18,628 bases of DNA, taken from assembly GCA_021794335.1 (NCBI GenBank), contig JAJYQZ010000033.1:1-18628 (forward strand), given 5' to 3'. The translations under genes were made by a program, and so were the position numbers. Positions 1 through 6,685 of this stretch are shown here, piece after piece. The stretch is from a bacterium (GTDB lineage: Bacteria > SZUA-79 > Acidulodesulfobacterales > Acidulodesulfobacteraceae). The notes under the pieces are model-generated. The model ran no database searches. It saw only the letters and a program-made list of their open reading frames with translations, and was not told where the DNA came from. The first letter of the stretch is position 1. Each line of letters starts with the position of its first letter.

Positions 1-1111
1 AAATGATAGAAATCTTACGATTTAAAGCGTTAAAAACCGCAATTTTTTGTTCTTCCGTAAGGGATATAGGACATTTATCCGATATATTGTCTTTTGAATC
101 TGCCGCGGCTTCCGGTTCGGCATATCCGGCAATCCTTTTTAATTCTTTCGATACTCCTATTTCGCTGTAATAATAAACCGGAAGATATATTTTAAGGCGG
201 TTTAACCCGTTTTCGCCTTCAGCATCCTCAATGGTGGTTAGGTCTATATTTTTATCGGAAACTTCGTCGAAATCGGCGATTAATTTATTTTCTTTTATCA
301 AAGCGCCAATATATTTATTTAAATCGCGCGTGCTTATCAGGCTTGTATCTTCTATTATTTCTTTAATTCCGTTCTTAATATCTTTATAGCGGACATAGCA
401 GTTTCCGGAATTCTCGCAGAACTGTCCTATAATATATTTTAAAGCTTCTTTAATTCTGTTGGGGTCGTCTTTTTTAATCCCCAATTTTTCAGCCATAATA
501 TCGGCTTTTTTGAACCCTATTCCTTTAATTTCCGTAAAAAGGTAAGGATTTTCCTGCGCAACGGCAATAGATTTGTCCTTAAATTGATTATAAACCGATT
601 TAATCTGATAATCGCTGAATTGATAAGGCTTAAAAAACATTATTGCTTTTCTAAATCCGTAGCTTTCTTTAAGGCCTTCGAGTATAACGGATAGTTTAAC
701 TCTGCCGATGCCGCCTATTTCTTTTAGTTTTTCCGGTTCGTTATCGATTATATCCAATGTTTTTTCTTTAAATTTTTCGTAAATCTGTCCCGCGATAACT
801 TTTCCTATGCCTTTAAAAATGCTTGAGGAGAGGTAATCTATTATTGCGGCTTTTGTATTTGCGAGAGATACTTCGTATTGAGTGAAATTAAACTGGTAGC
901 CGTATTTTTTATGGTGGATAAACCGGCCTTTAAGTTTAACTTTTGAATCGGAGACCGGTTTATCGAAAAATGTACCGGAAGCGGTAATAAATTTTCCGTC
1001 GGAATAAATATTGAGTATTGTAAAACCGTTTTCCGGGTTCTGAAATACGGCTTTTTTTATAATGCCGTTAACAGTAATAATTTTTTCGTTTTCTTTACCG
1101 CCGCCGGACAT
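1..1111 (-). CDS. recD2: RecD2-type DNA helicase, N-terminal half (runs off window)
   Basis: My own translation of the minus strand from the ATG at 1111 is open to the window edge (370 codons). The N-terminal ~90 residues look like the OB-fold domain of RecD2, beginning MSGGGKENEK and containing FQNPENGFTILNIY. Tandem helix-hairpin-helix motifs follow: FKGIGK, EIGGIGR and EIKGIGFKKAD. The last visible residues, LTEEQKIAVFNALNRKISII, are the start of the superfamily 1 ATPase domain, so the window ends just before the Walker A motif. RecD2 proteins are usually about 720-750 aa, so roughly half is present. The family is a 5'-3' helicase that works outside a RecBC complex. It starts 23 bp after the arsB stop on the same strand, probably as one transcript. 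No strong Shine-Dalgarno is visible. Alternative: a TraA-like helicase, less likely given the N-terminal OB/HhH layout. Confidence 0.9.
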   Translation of the reverse strand, partial: MSGGGKENEKIITVNGIIKKAVFQNPENGFTILNIYSDGKFITASGTFFDKPVSDSKVKLKGRFIHHKKYGYQFNFTQYEVSLANTKAAIIDYLSSSIFKGIGKVIAGQIYEKFKEKTLDIIDNEPEKLKEIGGIGRVKLSVILEGLKESYGFRKAIMFFKPYQFSDYQIKSVYNQFKDKSIAVAQENPYLFTEIKGIGFKKADIMAEKLGIKKDDPNRIKEALKYIIGQFCENSGNCYVRYKDIKNGIKEIIEDTSLISTRDLNKYIGALIKENKLIADFDEVSDKNIDLTTIEDAEGENGLNRLKIYLPVYYYSEIGVSKELKRIAGYAEPEAAADSKDNISDKCPISLTEEQKIAVFNALNRKISII

Positions 1112-1134
1112 AATTTCAATAGTTTAAAATAAAA

Positions 1135-2460
1135 TTAAAATAAAAATATCCTTAAATATAAACCAAGCAAGGTTGCAAAAAGGACGGGAACGGTGATTAC
1201 GAAGCCTACCTTCATATAATAACCCCATGTTATCTTAATCCCTTTCCTTTCGAGGACGTTGAGCCACAACAGAGTTGCCAGGGAGCCTATAGGGGTCAAT
1301 TTAGGGCCTAAATCGCATCCGATTACGTTGGCGTAAACGGAAGGTTTAAGCATTATCTCTTTCAGGTTTGCGGAATGTATAGCGAGAGAGTTAATCATTA
1401 CGGTCGGCATATTATTCATAACCGAAGATATGAAAGCGGCGAGATATCCGGTATAAACGGTAAGAATAAAGCCGCCGTAACCTGCAAAATAGGAAATGGA
1501 TTTTCCGAGCAGATATGTCAACCCCGCATTTTTAAGACCGAAAACCACTAAATACATTCCGAGAGAAAATACGACTATATTCCAGGGGGCATTTTTAAAA
1601 ACCAGCTTCAGATTAACCGCAGGGCTTTTAAACCCGAAAACGACAAATATCAATGCAAAAGATGCGGCGAAAATAGATACGGGGAGACTTAAAAATTCGC
1701 TTAAAAAATAACCGGCGAGAAGCAGTATTAAAATCAGAAAAGAAAATTTAAAAAGTTTGGCGTCCTTGATTGCATCCTTTGGGGTTTTTAGCAGTTCGAC
1801 GTCGTATCTTTCCGGAATGTCTTTCCGGAAATAAATATACAAAACGGCTAAAGATATTGCTATAGAAAATAAATCCGGCGCATACATATCGATAAAATAA
1901 GTAAAAAATCCTATATTAAAATAGTCGGCCGAAACGATATTTACCAGATTTGAAATCTTAAAAGGAAGGCTTGCCGCATCCGCAATAAAACCTCCGGCCA
2001 TGATAAACGGCAGCATATTTTTTCTTTCGAACTTAAGGGCTTTCATCTTTTCGTAAATTATCGGCGTTATAATTAAAGCCGCGCCGTCGTTGGCAAAAAA
2101 AGCGGATACTAAAGCCCCGAGAAGAATTACGTAAACGAACATCTTTTTGCCGCTGCCGCCCGCAAATCTTGCCATATGCAGAGCCGCCCATTCAAAAAAA
2201 CCTATTTCGTCCAGTATTATAGAAATAATTATTATAGCTACAAAAGTAAATGTGGCGTCCCAGACTATATCGAAAACTTTTATTATATCTTTCAGGACTA
2301 TTACGTTAAAGATAAGCGCAAGCAATGCCCCGATAATAGCGCTGTAGCCTATTCCTATATTATAGGGTTTTTTAATAATCAGGAACAGGGTGAATAAAAA
2401 TATTGCTACGGAGACGACGATTAAATAACCGTAAAAATGCATATGGGCGATATTAAACAT
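1135..2460 (-). CDS. arsB: ArsB arsenite efflux pump
   Basis: This is a 441-aa polytopic membrane protein with about 11-12 hydrophobic segments. It matches the ArsB family along its length, as I recall E. coli ArsB: DEIGFFEWAALH near residue 85, FANDGAALIITPI, GGFIADAASLP, SNLVNIVSADYF, YFRKDIPERYD, NAPWNIVVFSLGMYLVV, SSVMNNMPTVMIN, ANVIGCDLGPKLTPIGSLAT and ITWGYYMK. E. coli ArsB is 429 aa, so this copy is full length. It exports As(III)/Sb(III) across the inner membrane, driven by proton motive force, or by ATP if an ArsA partner exists. No arsR, arsC or arsA is visible here. The start is ambiguous (ATG at 2460, or the seventh codon at 2442), since neither has a clear ribosome site. It lies just outside the integrative element, about 70 bp from the displaced tRNA end. 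Confidence 0.93.
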   Translation of the reverse strand: MFNIAHMHFYGYLIVVSVAIFLFTLFLIIKKPYNIGIGYSAIIGALLALIFNVIVLKDIIKVFDIVWDATFTFVAIIIISIILDEIGFFEWAALHMARFAGGSGKKMFVYVILLGALVSAFFANDGAALIITPIIYEKMKALKFERKNMLPFIMAGGFIADAASLPFKISNLVNIVSADYFNIGFFTYFIDMYAPDLFSIAISLAVLYIYFRKDIPERYDVELLKTPKDAIKDAKLFKFSFLILILLLAGYFLSEFLSLPVSIFAASFALIFVVFGFKSPAVNLKLVFKNAPWNIVVFSLGMYLVVFGLKNAGLTYLLGKSISYFAGYGGFILTVYTGYLAAFISSVMNNMPTVMINSLAIHSANLKEIMLKPSVYANVIGCDLGPKLTPIGSLATLLWLNVLERKGIKITWGYYMKVGFVITVPVLFATLLGLYLRIFLF

Positions 2461-2528
2461 TTCGAAGAGGCGAAAAGAAAATTCGGAACGTTATGATTCT
2501 TTTCAGGCCTTTATTACTGCGTTATTTT

Positions 2529-2580
2529 AATGGTCGGGACGACAGGATTTGAACCTGCGACCCCCTGCACCCCATGCAGG
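2529..2580 (-). repeat. Distal attachment site: displaced 3' part of tRNA-Pro(GGG)
   Basis: These 52 bases are identical to 18421-18472. Read on the minus strand they contain the anticodon stem-loop with GGG, variable loop, T arm, acceptor 3' strand and encoded CCA of tRNA-Pro. The D arm and 5' acceptor strand are absent, because the sequence diverges at 2581. It is therefore not a working tRNA but the 3' end left behind when the element inserted. The arsB-recD2 side of the chromosome begins directly to its left. Confidence 0.93.
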
Positions 2581-2637
2581 CTATAATATATTACAACTAA
2601 TTTATTTTATTAATTAATTCATACTCTAAAAAATTAC

Positions 2638-2655
2638 CTGTATGCGAAATTGTAT
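2638..2655 (+). other. Candidate integrase arm-type site, left end
   Basis: The pattern CTGTATGCG-nnn-TTGTAT occurs here and again at 18310-18327 in the same orientation, 15 of 18 positions fixed. It holds two TGTAT cores spaced 12 bp apart. Paired short direct repeats inside both ends of an integrated element are typical of integrase or excisionase binding sites. The role is inferred from position and symmetry only. Confidence 0.45.
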
Positions 2656-2808
2656 TTTTTTAATGCTGGCAACGGCAATCTGAATATTAATTGATAATAT
2701 AAGTATATCATATGACCGCCAAGAAAAAAAGAAATATGCGACCAGCGGGAGCAGAGAAAGACAGACGAGCCTGTGGGTTTCTATCCTATTCCCGATTTCT
2801 TGGGGGTC

Positions 2809-2845
2809 TAAGGGGGTAGCTTTGTCGCCAAAGCGAACCCCCTTA
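2809..2845. repeat. GC-rich two-part hairpin in gene-free region
   Basis: An outer 9-bp perfect stem (2809-2817 with 2837-2845, TAAGGGGGT/ACCCCCTTA) encloses an inner 6-bp stem (2819-2824 with 2829-2834, GCTTTG/CAAAGC) with a TCGC loop. It is much more GC-rich than its surroundings and lies about 50 bp upstream of the promoter at 2897. There is no T run directly after it, so it is not an obvious terminator. Function unknown. Confidence 0.6.
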
Positions 2846-2896
2846 AAGCAGTTATCTTTATAAAGTATTTTTTTTAAAAACATTTTTAAAAAATAC

Positions 2897-2926
2897 TTGA
2901 CATCCTATTTAAGTTTATGATATAAT
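2897..2926 (+). promoter_or_regulatory. Near-consensus sigma70 promoter facing the gene-free stretch
   Basis: A perfect -35 TTGACA (2897-2902), an 18-bp spacer and a perfect -10 TATAAT (2921-2926) predict a start near 2933. No open reading frame of convincing quality follows for 900 bp, so the promoter seems to serve a non-coding transcript or a very long leader of the recombinase gene at 3852. Confidence 0.75.
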
Positions 2927-3083
2927 AAAAACATTAATTTATTTCTCGATTCTAAATCGACTTCCGGCTATGCCGTTTAAATTCTGAGTTATTTAAACGT
3001 TATCTTAACGGATAATCAGCTCTATGCCGGACAATTTTAACTCTGCGTAGTATCGGAGCAATGGACTTTAAGTTCATCTCAAC

Positions 3084-3112
3084 ATTTGTTAAAATATACT
3101 ATTTTAACAAAT
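3084..3112. repeat. Perfect 12-bp inverted repeat
   Basis: ATTTGTTAAAAT (3084-3095) pairs exactly with ATTTTAACAAAT (3101-3112) around a 5-nt loop. It is entirely AT-dominated with no T run after it, so it is more likely a structural helix or protein-binding palindrome than a terminator. Confidence 0.6.
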
Positions 3113-3320
3113 TACATCATATCTTATAAGGCAATCCCTGCCTATTTATTCATTAATTTATCCAAAAAATTTCAATCTTATTGTATTAATCTTATTTTAA
3201 CAAAAGTTGAATAATATTTTGTTTTACCTAAAAATGTTGTTTAACCAATCCGCAGTCTTCGAAGTTTCTAATAATCTCTCATAAGCAACTTTTGGAAATA
3301 ATCTACGAAACTTCTTTAAT

Positions 3321-3390
3321 GTTTTCGTCGCCGTAGTTTGCGCTCTTTTTGCCTACGGCAAAAAGAGCGCAAACGAAGTAAGACGAAAAC
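3321..3390. repeat. Large near-perfect cruciform/hairpin
   Basis: A 17-bp perfect stem (3337-3353 with 3357-3373; TTTGCGCTCTTTTTGCC and its complement) has a 3-nt loop (TAC). It is enclosed by a second perfect 9-bp stem (3321-3329 GTTTTCGTC with 3382-3390) across a 7/8-nt internal loop. Six more bases (TTTAAT/ATTAAA) can extend it across a bulge. This is the strongest inverted structure in the window. It may be the core of a structured RNA, or a folded single-strand recombination substrate. There is no adjacent T run. Confidence 0.75.
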
Positions 3391-3628
3391 TACCATTAAA
3401 AATATTTTTTATAACCGTTCAAAATCGGTTTTAAAAAATACCAAAAATTGCCGTAAGCCATGGCATTTGTTCATAAAACAAATGACAGGGCAACAGCCGT
3501 TCAAAATCAATTAAAATTCAATCCTAAATACGCCCGTAAACATTCGGGAAAATCGAGCCGCTTTAAGCGGATTATATATAATATAGGGTTTTCTAATTTA
3601 GCCCACTCAGCCTGAATAAATCGCCGCC

Positions 3629-3660
3629 AAAAGTTTATTTTTAAGGATAAACTTTTTTTA
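3629..3660 (+). terminator. AT-rich terminator-like hairpin
   Basis: AAAAGTTTAT (3629-3638) pairs perfectly with ATAAACTTTT (3647-3656) around an 8-nt loop, followed by further T residues to 3659. The stem is AT-rich and so weaker than a classical intrinsic terminator, but it would be a plausible end for a transcript starting near 2933. Confidence 0.4.
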
Positions 3661-3851
3661 AAAACTTGCGTAAGACGATATAGGCAAAAATTAGTTATCA
3701 CCGGGACGGTTCAACCCGGAAAAAATCAAACCGTAGTTCTTATCGTTCTTTTTGTAAGTTAGAACCAAACAAACTTACTGCGCCGGCGTAGCAAATAAAC
3801 GTCTATGCGACAGCTTTATCATTTTTTTAACTTTTAAAAAAGGAGTAAATT

Positions 3852-4778
3852 ATGCAGAAAATAACTATAAACGACGTGATGGATATAACCGACGGTATCG
3901 GAACAAGTAAATCAGTATATAGGAACAAAACCGGTTTACGTTCGGAAAATAACAGAAATTATTCAGATAAGGTTCATAGTTTCGGCTCTAAAAATAATTT
4001 TGAGCGGTTCGTAAAGGATTTAACGACATTCGCCAAAAAAAATAATTTTCAAAACTCCGCAATTCGAGTAGATACTTTAACAGGCAAGACATTTAGAGCT
4101 TATCTTGCCGATAAGATCGAACACGGCGGACGAAATAGCAAGGGTATCAGCAAAAGAACGGTTAGCAATATCGTATCTCAAGCGCAGAAGTTAAGCCTTG
4201 CTATCGAGAAATTACAGTTTGAAAAGAACGGCATTGAAAGTAAATTCGCCGATAAAAAAGAGCTTATAGCAATAAAAAAAGAACTCCGCCCTTCTGCTGA
4301 AAAAGCGGTTCATACAAACAGGGCTTTAGATAATAAAGTTGCCGAAAAAATCATTAATTCAATCAAGGACAAGAAAGCCCAAATCGCCGCAACATTACAG
4401 TTAAAGGCGGGCTTGCGGGAATCGGAATCTATCAGAATTAAGAGCTGGCAAGTTGGAAATGCAATTATAATTCAGGGCAAGGGCGGGTATATGAGAGAAG
4501 CTTTAATTGATAAGGAGATGTATGAGAAAATTGCCAGCTATATCGTAAATAACGGTTCTTTTTCAATATCCCGCAGTAGTTACGAAAAGGCTTTAAAAGA
4601 AGCTATTGCAGAGAACAATATAAAATACGAGGGAACGCATTCGCTCCGTTATACATTCGCTCAAAATTCATTTATCGATAAAGTTAGTTCAGGCATTGAC
4701 AGCAAAGAAGCCTTGCGACTTACAAGCGAAGAAATGGGACACCATAGACCGGATATTACTTTAACCTATTTAAAATAA
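3852..4778 (+). CDS. Tyrosine recombinase/integrase (older module)
   Basis: This 308-aa protein has a diverged N-terminal half and a recognisable tyrosine recombinase catalytic half. The catalytic residues are visible in order: R189 in KAGLRESES, K210 in the IQGKGG beta-hairpin, H263 and R266 in THSLRYTF, H297 in MGHH and nucleophile Y306 in LTYLK. The tyrosine is only two residues from the C-terminus, so the usual tail helix is missing or very short; this could be natural in its subfamily. The ATG at 3852 has an AGGAG at 3841-3845, 6 nt away. It is unrelated in detail to the integrase at 17261. The HTH-like gene 22 bp downstream and the tRNA 3' half at 5229 suggest a self-contained int/accessory/att module, possibly specific for a tRNA with anticodon GUU. 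Partner specificity is inferred. Confidence 0.85.
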   Translation: MQKITINDVMDITDGIGTSKSVYRNKTGLRSENNRNYSDKVHSFGSKNNFERFVKDLTTFAKKNNFQNSAIRVDTLTGKTFRAYLADKIEHGGRNSKGISKRTVSNIVSQAQKLSLAIEKLQFEKNGIESKFADKKELIAIKKELRPSAEKAVHTNRALDNKVAEKIINSIKDKKAQIAATLQLKAGLRESESIRIKSWQVGNAIIIQGKGGYMREALIDKEMYEKIASYIVNNGSFSISRSSYEKALKEAIAENNIKYEGTHSLRYTFAQNSFIDKVSSGIDSKEALRLTSEEMGHHRPDITLTYLK

Positions 4779-4800
4779 ATAATGGAGGGGGTAATAAAAA

Positions 4801-5021
4801 TGAAAACTACTGCAGACATTCAAAAGAAAATGGCGGATAACCGGAATCGTAAATTTAGAAAGCTTTTTATATACAAGACTGAAATTTCTGAAATGGTTAA
4901 AAAGGATTATTCTATCCGCCGGATAAAAAAAGAATTTACGAAAGACCATAAAACTAAAATATCAGTAGGTTCGATACATAACTTTATAAAAGTTTACATA
5001 AAGGGTAATATCGACGGATAA
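4801..5021 (+). CDS. Small helix-turn-helix-like protein downstream of recombinase
   Basis: This is a 73-aa basic protein. I chose the ATG at 4801 because GGAGGGGG at 4784-4791 lies 9 nt upstream; an upstream in-frame ATG at 4783 overlaps that ribosome site. The middle (EISEMVKKDYSIRRIKKEF, then ISVGSIHNFIKVY) has the spacing of a resolvase- or transposase-type helix-turn-helix, in which a second helix reads DNA. It follows the recombinase with 22 bp between genes and is likely co-transcribed. A directionality factor (excisionase) or transcriptional regulator for the module would fit. No family is recognised with certainty. Confidence 0.65.
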
Positions 5022-5228
5022 AAGGCAAATCAGAAAGCTCCGCAATTTTCAAAAAGCGAAAAGTAATCAACCTTGCGTTAATTAATCGCACTGCAACGAT
5101 TTTGCAACGCTCCACGCAAAAAAACGGCAAAATCGGCGGTATTATGCGGAATTGCCGGAAAGCGGTAAAACCTTTTTTATCTGCAAAAACAGGCGGAAAG
5201 TCGGTTTGTTAATTTTACTTAAATTAGC
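5022..5228. other. Gene-free stretch between HTH gene and tRNA fragment
   Basis: No ORF, promoter or terminator is convincing here. The sequence is rich in short direct repeats such as GCAACG/TGCAACG (5092-5110) and GGCAAAATCGGCGG. Because it lies between an integrase operon and a tRNA 3' half, it could contain integrase arm sites, but none is clear. Confidence 0.3.
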
Positions 5229-5273
5229 CTGTTAATCACTGGGTCGCAGGTTCTAATCCTGCTGGAGGCACCA
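5229..5273 (+). pseudogene. 3' half of a tRNA, anticodon GUU (attachment-site remnant)
   Basis: Counting back from the encoded CCA (5271-5273) gives a discriminator A (5270), acceptor strand TGGAGGC (5263-5269), a perfect T stem GCAGG/CCTGC around TTCTAAT (5246-5262), a 5-nt variable loop, anticodon 3' stem TCACT (5236-5240) and loop CTGTTAA (5229-5235) with GTT at positions 34-36. The bases before 5229 cannot pair with TCACT and no GCCTCCA acceptor strand exists upstream, so only the 3' half is present. GUU would be Asn, but the discriminator A is unusual for bacterial tRNA-Asn, so identity is tentative. It probably marks an attP or att scar for the recombinase at 3852. Confidence 0.8.
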
Positions 5274-5278
5274 TTGTA

Positions 5279-5368
5279 TTAAGTCATGCATCCGTGCAGT
5301 TCGGGAACCTCGGCGATAAAACTGCCGTCTTCTTCGCTCCAGTATATTATTATTTCGTATTTAGACAT
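5279..5368 (-). pseudogene. hicB: HicB antitoxin, N-terminal remnant
   Basis: Translation from the ATG at 5368 gives 29 codons. They start with the first HicB beta-strands: MSKYEIIIYWSEEDG, then FIAEVPELHGC, which is the classic HicB partial RNase H-like opening. Translation then stops at TAA (5279-5281). HicB proteins are usually 70-140 aa, so about two thirds of the gene is missing. A reasonable ribosome site (AGGAA) remains upstream of the ATG. The break lies within a few bases of the CCA end of the tRNA fragment, so gene loss and the recombination junction coincide. No hicA is visible upstream. The product is unlikely to be functional. Confidence 0.75.
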
Positions 5369-5418
5369 TGTAATTTCCTAAAGCTTTAATTTATATTTTA
5401 AAATTATATTTCTAACCT

Positions 5419-5453
5419 GTCCAGTTAAAAACGAAAAAGCCGTCCAGTTAAAA
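5419..5453. repeat. Paired 12-bp repeat, possible insertion-sequence end remnant
   Basis: GTCCAGTTAAAA occurs at 5419-5430 and 5442-5453, a 23-bp step, and the second copy is flanked by CCG/CGG. Multiple terminal repeats of this kind occur at ends of IS21-type elements, but no transposase is nearby. It may instead be a regulator site. Weakly supported. Confidence 0.3.
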
Positions 5454-5580
5454 CGGAATACGCATCTGGTACCTTTTTCTATTGCTATAGAATTTTTATG
5501 CCGGTTATGGTGGTCTTATTACAAAAAAAGCGCACACAGGACTTAAACTTAAACGAATATTTCGTAAATTAAAAATATGA

Positions 5581-5586
5581 TATAAT
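5581..5586 (+). promoter_or_regulatory. -10 box placing MNT transcript start at its ATG
   Basis: A perfect TATAAT (5581-5586) follows ATATGA. The -35 region 17 bp upstream (around 5558) is poor. A start 6-8 nt after the -10 falls at 5592-5594, on the ATG at 5593, so the nucleotidyltransferase mRNA would be leaderless or nearly so. No Shine-Dalgarno is present before that ATG. Confidence 0.55.
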
Positions 5587-5592
5587 AGTTTT

Positions 5593-5925
5593 ATGGAAAA
5601 GATAGCAGATAAAAACGTTGATATTGCAAAAAAAATTATTACGGAAGAAGTTGAAAAAGCCGGCTATCAGGTTGACAGGATAATTTTATTCGGTTCCAGA
5701 GTAAGAGGGGATTATAAGGAAGACAGCGATTACGATTTATTTATTATATTAAAGCAAAATATACCTCATGATGTTGAAAATAAATTATTTGTAGCCTTAA
5801 ATAGAAGAATGAATAAATTAAATATAGATAACGATATAATAATAACTTCTTCAGGCGAACTTAAAAAAAATAATAACGTCGGAAATATCACTTACTACGC
5901 TCTTAAATATGGAGAGGCCGTATGA
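5593..5925 (+). CDS. MNT-family nucleotidyltransferase (MntA-like antitoxin)
   Basis: This 110-aa minimal nucleotidyltransferase has the complete signature GS-x10-DxD: G34 S35 in LFGSRVRGDY and D46, D48 in SDYDLF. A further acidic pair (D79, D81) sits in the strand NIDNDIII and could supply the third metal ligand. In characterised HEPN/MNT systems the MNT protein transfers AMP to the HEPN toxin and silences it. Here it is the first gene of the pair and overlaps the HEPN gene by 4 nt (ATGA), so translation is probably coupled. The start lacks a ribosome site and lies directly after a -10 box. The likely role is stabilising the integrative element. Confidence 0.88.
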   Translation: MEKIADKNVDIAKKIITEEVEKAGYQVDRIILFGSRVRGDYKEDSDYDLFIILKQNIPHDVENKLFVALNRRMNKLNIDNDIIITSSGELKKNNNVGNITYYALKYGEAV

Positions 5926-6341
5926 ACGAGGAAACCGTTAATGAGTGGATTAAATATGCCGACGAGAGTTTAAATGCGGGAAAACAGCTTTTTAAAAATA
6001 ATCCCGATGAATTTAAAACTACAGTATGTTTTCTCATGCAGCAGGGAGTAGAGAAATATCTTAAAGCATACTTAGTGTTCAACGACATTGAAATTAACGA
6101 AGCTAATAAAAATAAAATTCATAATATTGGAAAATTAATTAACGATTGCGAAAAAATAGATCCAAGTTTCAATAACCTTTTTAAAATCAATCCTGAAATT
6201 TTATCTAACTACGCCGTAAATTCAAGATATCCATTTCTCTCTAAAACCATAACATTAGAAGATGAAAAAACAGCCATATCAATTGCCGAAAAGGTAAAGA
6301 CATTTATTAACGAAAAAATAAATATTAAAAAGAAACCCTAA
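5922..6341 (+). CDS. HEPN-domain protein (toxin partner of MNT)
   Basis: This is a 139-aa all-helical protein. It has the hallmarks of the PF05168-type HEPN family: MQQGVEKYLKAYLV (residues 39-52), IHNIGKLI (66-73) and a NSRYPFL segment (100-106). HEPN toxins of TA systems are ribonucleases using an R-x4-6-H motif. Here the only candidate histidine (H67) has no arginine at the expected distance (ANKNK precedes it), so the catalytic site is either non-canonical or lost. The start overlaps the MNT stop by 4 nt. The pair is most likely a toxin-antitoxin module, though an accessory nucleotidyltransferase/HEPN pair without toxicity cannot be excluded. Confidence 0.85.
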   Translation: MNEETVNEWIKYADESLNAGKQLFKNNPDEFKTTVCFLMQQGVEKYLKAYLVFNDIEINEANKNKIHNIGKLINDCEKIDPSFNNLFKINPEILSNYAVNSRYPFLSKTITLEDEKTAISIAEKVKTFINEKINIKKKP

Positions 6342-6685
6342 TCCCGATTTAGAAATTTAATACCGCATATAAAAATAATTTTATTTTGACTCCAAACTCA
6401 TTTTAATCATTAAAAAAGACCTGTTAAGCCACTTTCAACCTTTAAAATAAAAAAACGACTTCGTAGAATGCGATTTAAGCCCCGTTAAATCAAATGCAGG
6501 TATAAAACCATTAACCTTTTTTGCCCCGCCTTCGCTTCTGCGTCTTTCACGAAAGCCGCCCGCTTCGGCGGTATTGCTTTTTTGTTTATCCTGCGGCTCG
6601 TTACAATGGGCGTCGCAGCCGCCCATAAATAAAAAATAAAAAACTCCAAGCCCCCGCCTTTCTGTTTATATCTCCCGCCGAATGC
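6342..6685. other. Gene-free stretch after HEPN gene
   Basis: I see no credible gene. A GC-rich patch (about 6520-6615) contrasts with the AT-rich surroundings. It contains a hairpin CCGCC/GGCGG (6556-6560 with 6567-6571) followed after a few bases by TTTTTT, a weak terminator candidate for the HEPN/MNT operon. The patch's base composition suggests a different origin. Confidence 0.35.

Larger units (their letters stand above)
2933..3660 (+). ncRNA. Candidate ~0.7-kb structured non-coding RNA
   Basis: The region follows a near-consensus promoter and ends in an AT-rich terminator-like hairpin (3629-3656). It has no supportable ORF in any frame. It is dense in local helices: 2946-2960, 2965-2975, 2975-2998 (8 bp), 2998-3010, 3061-3077, 3084-3112 (12 bp, perfect), 3129-3143, 3261-3314, 3321-3390 (17 bp plus outer 9 bp), 3464-3484 (8 bp) enclosed by TTGCC/GGCAA, 3533-3548 and 3558-3570. 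Several occur back to back right after the predicted start. Short AT stems arise by chance, but the long ones do not easily. Large ornate RNAs (ROOL, GOLLD and OLE classes) are known in mobile elements and have similar size. I do not recognise a class motif, so this is only a candidate. The alternative is a decayed intergenic region. Confidence 0.4.

Noticed and set aside
2529..2580. Third tRNA-Pro gene
   Set aside because: The D arm and 5' acceptor strand are missing; it is the displaced 3' end only.
2626..2883. Minus-strand 85-codon ORF in the gene-free left region
   Set aside because: It has no ribosome site, a composition of mixed low-complexity residues and no family features, and it overlaps strong hairpins.
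3223..3234. Third copy of the TTTACCTAAAAA motif as an integrase-leader remnant
   Set aside because: Only 12 AT-rich bases match and the flanks differ, so chance is likely.
3507..3701. Minus-strand 64-codon ORF
   Set aside because: It has no ribosome site or recognisable domain and lies across the hairpin-rich candidate RNA and its terminator-like hairpin.
6435..6626. Minus-strand 63-codon ORF over the GC-rich patch
   Set aside because: Low-complexity charged translation with no start signal; the patch reads better as non-coding.
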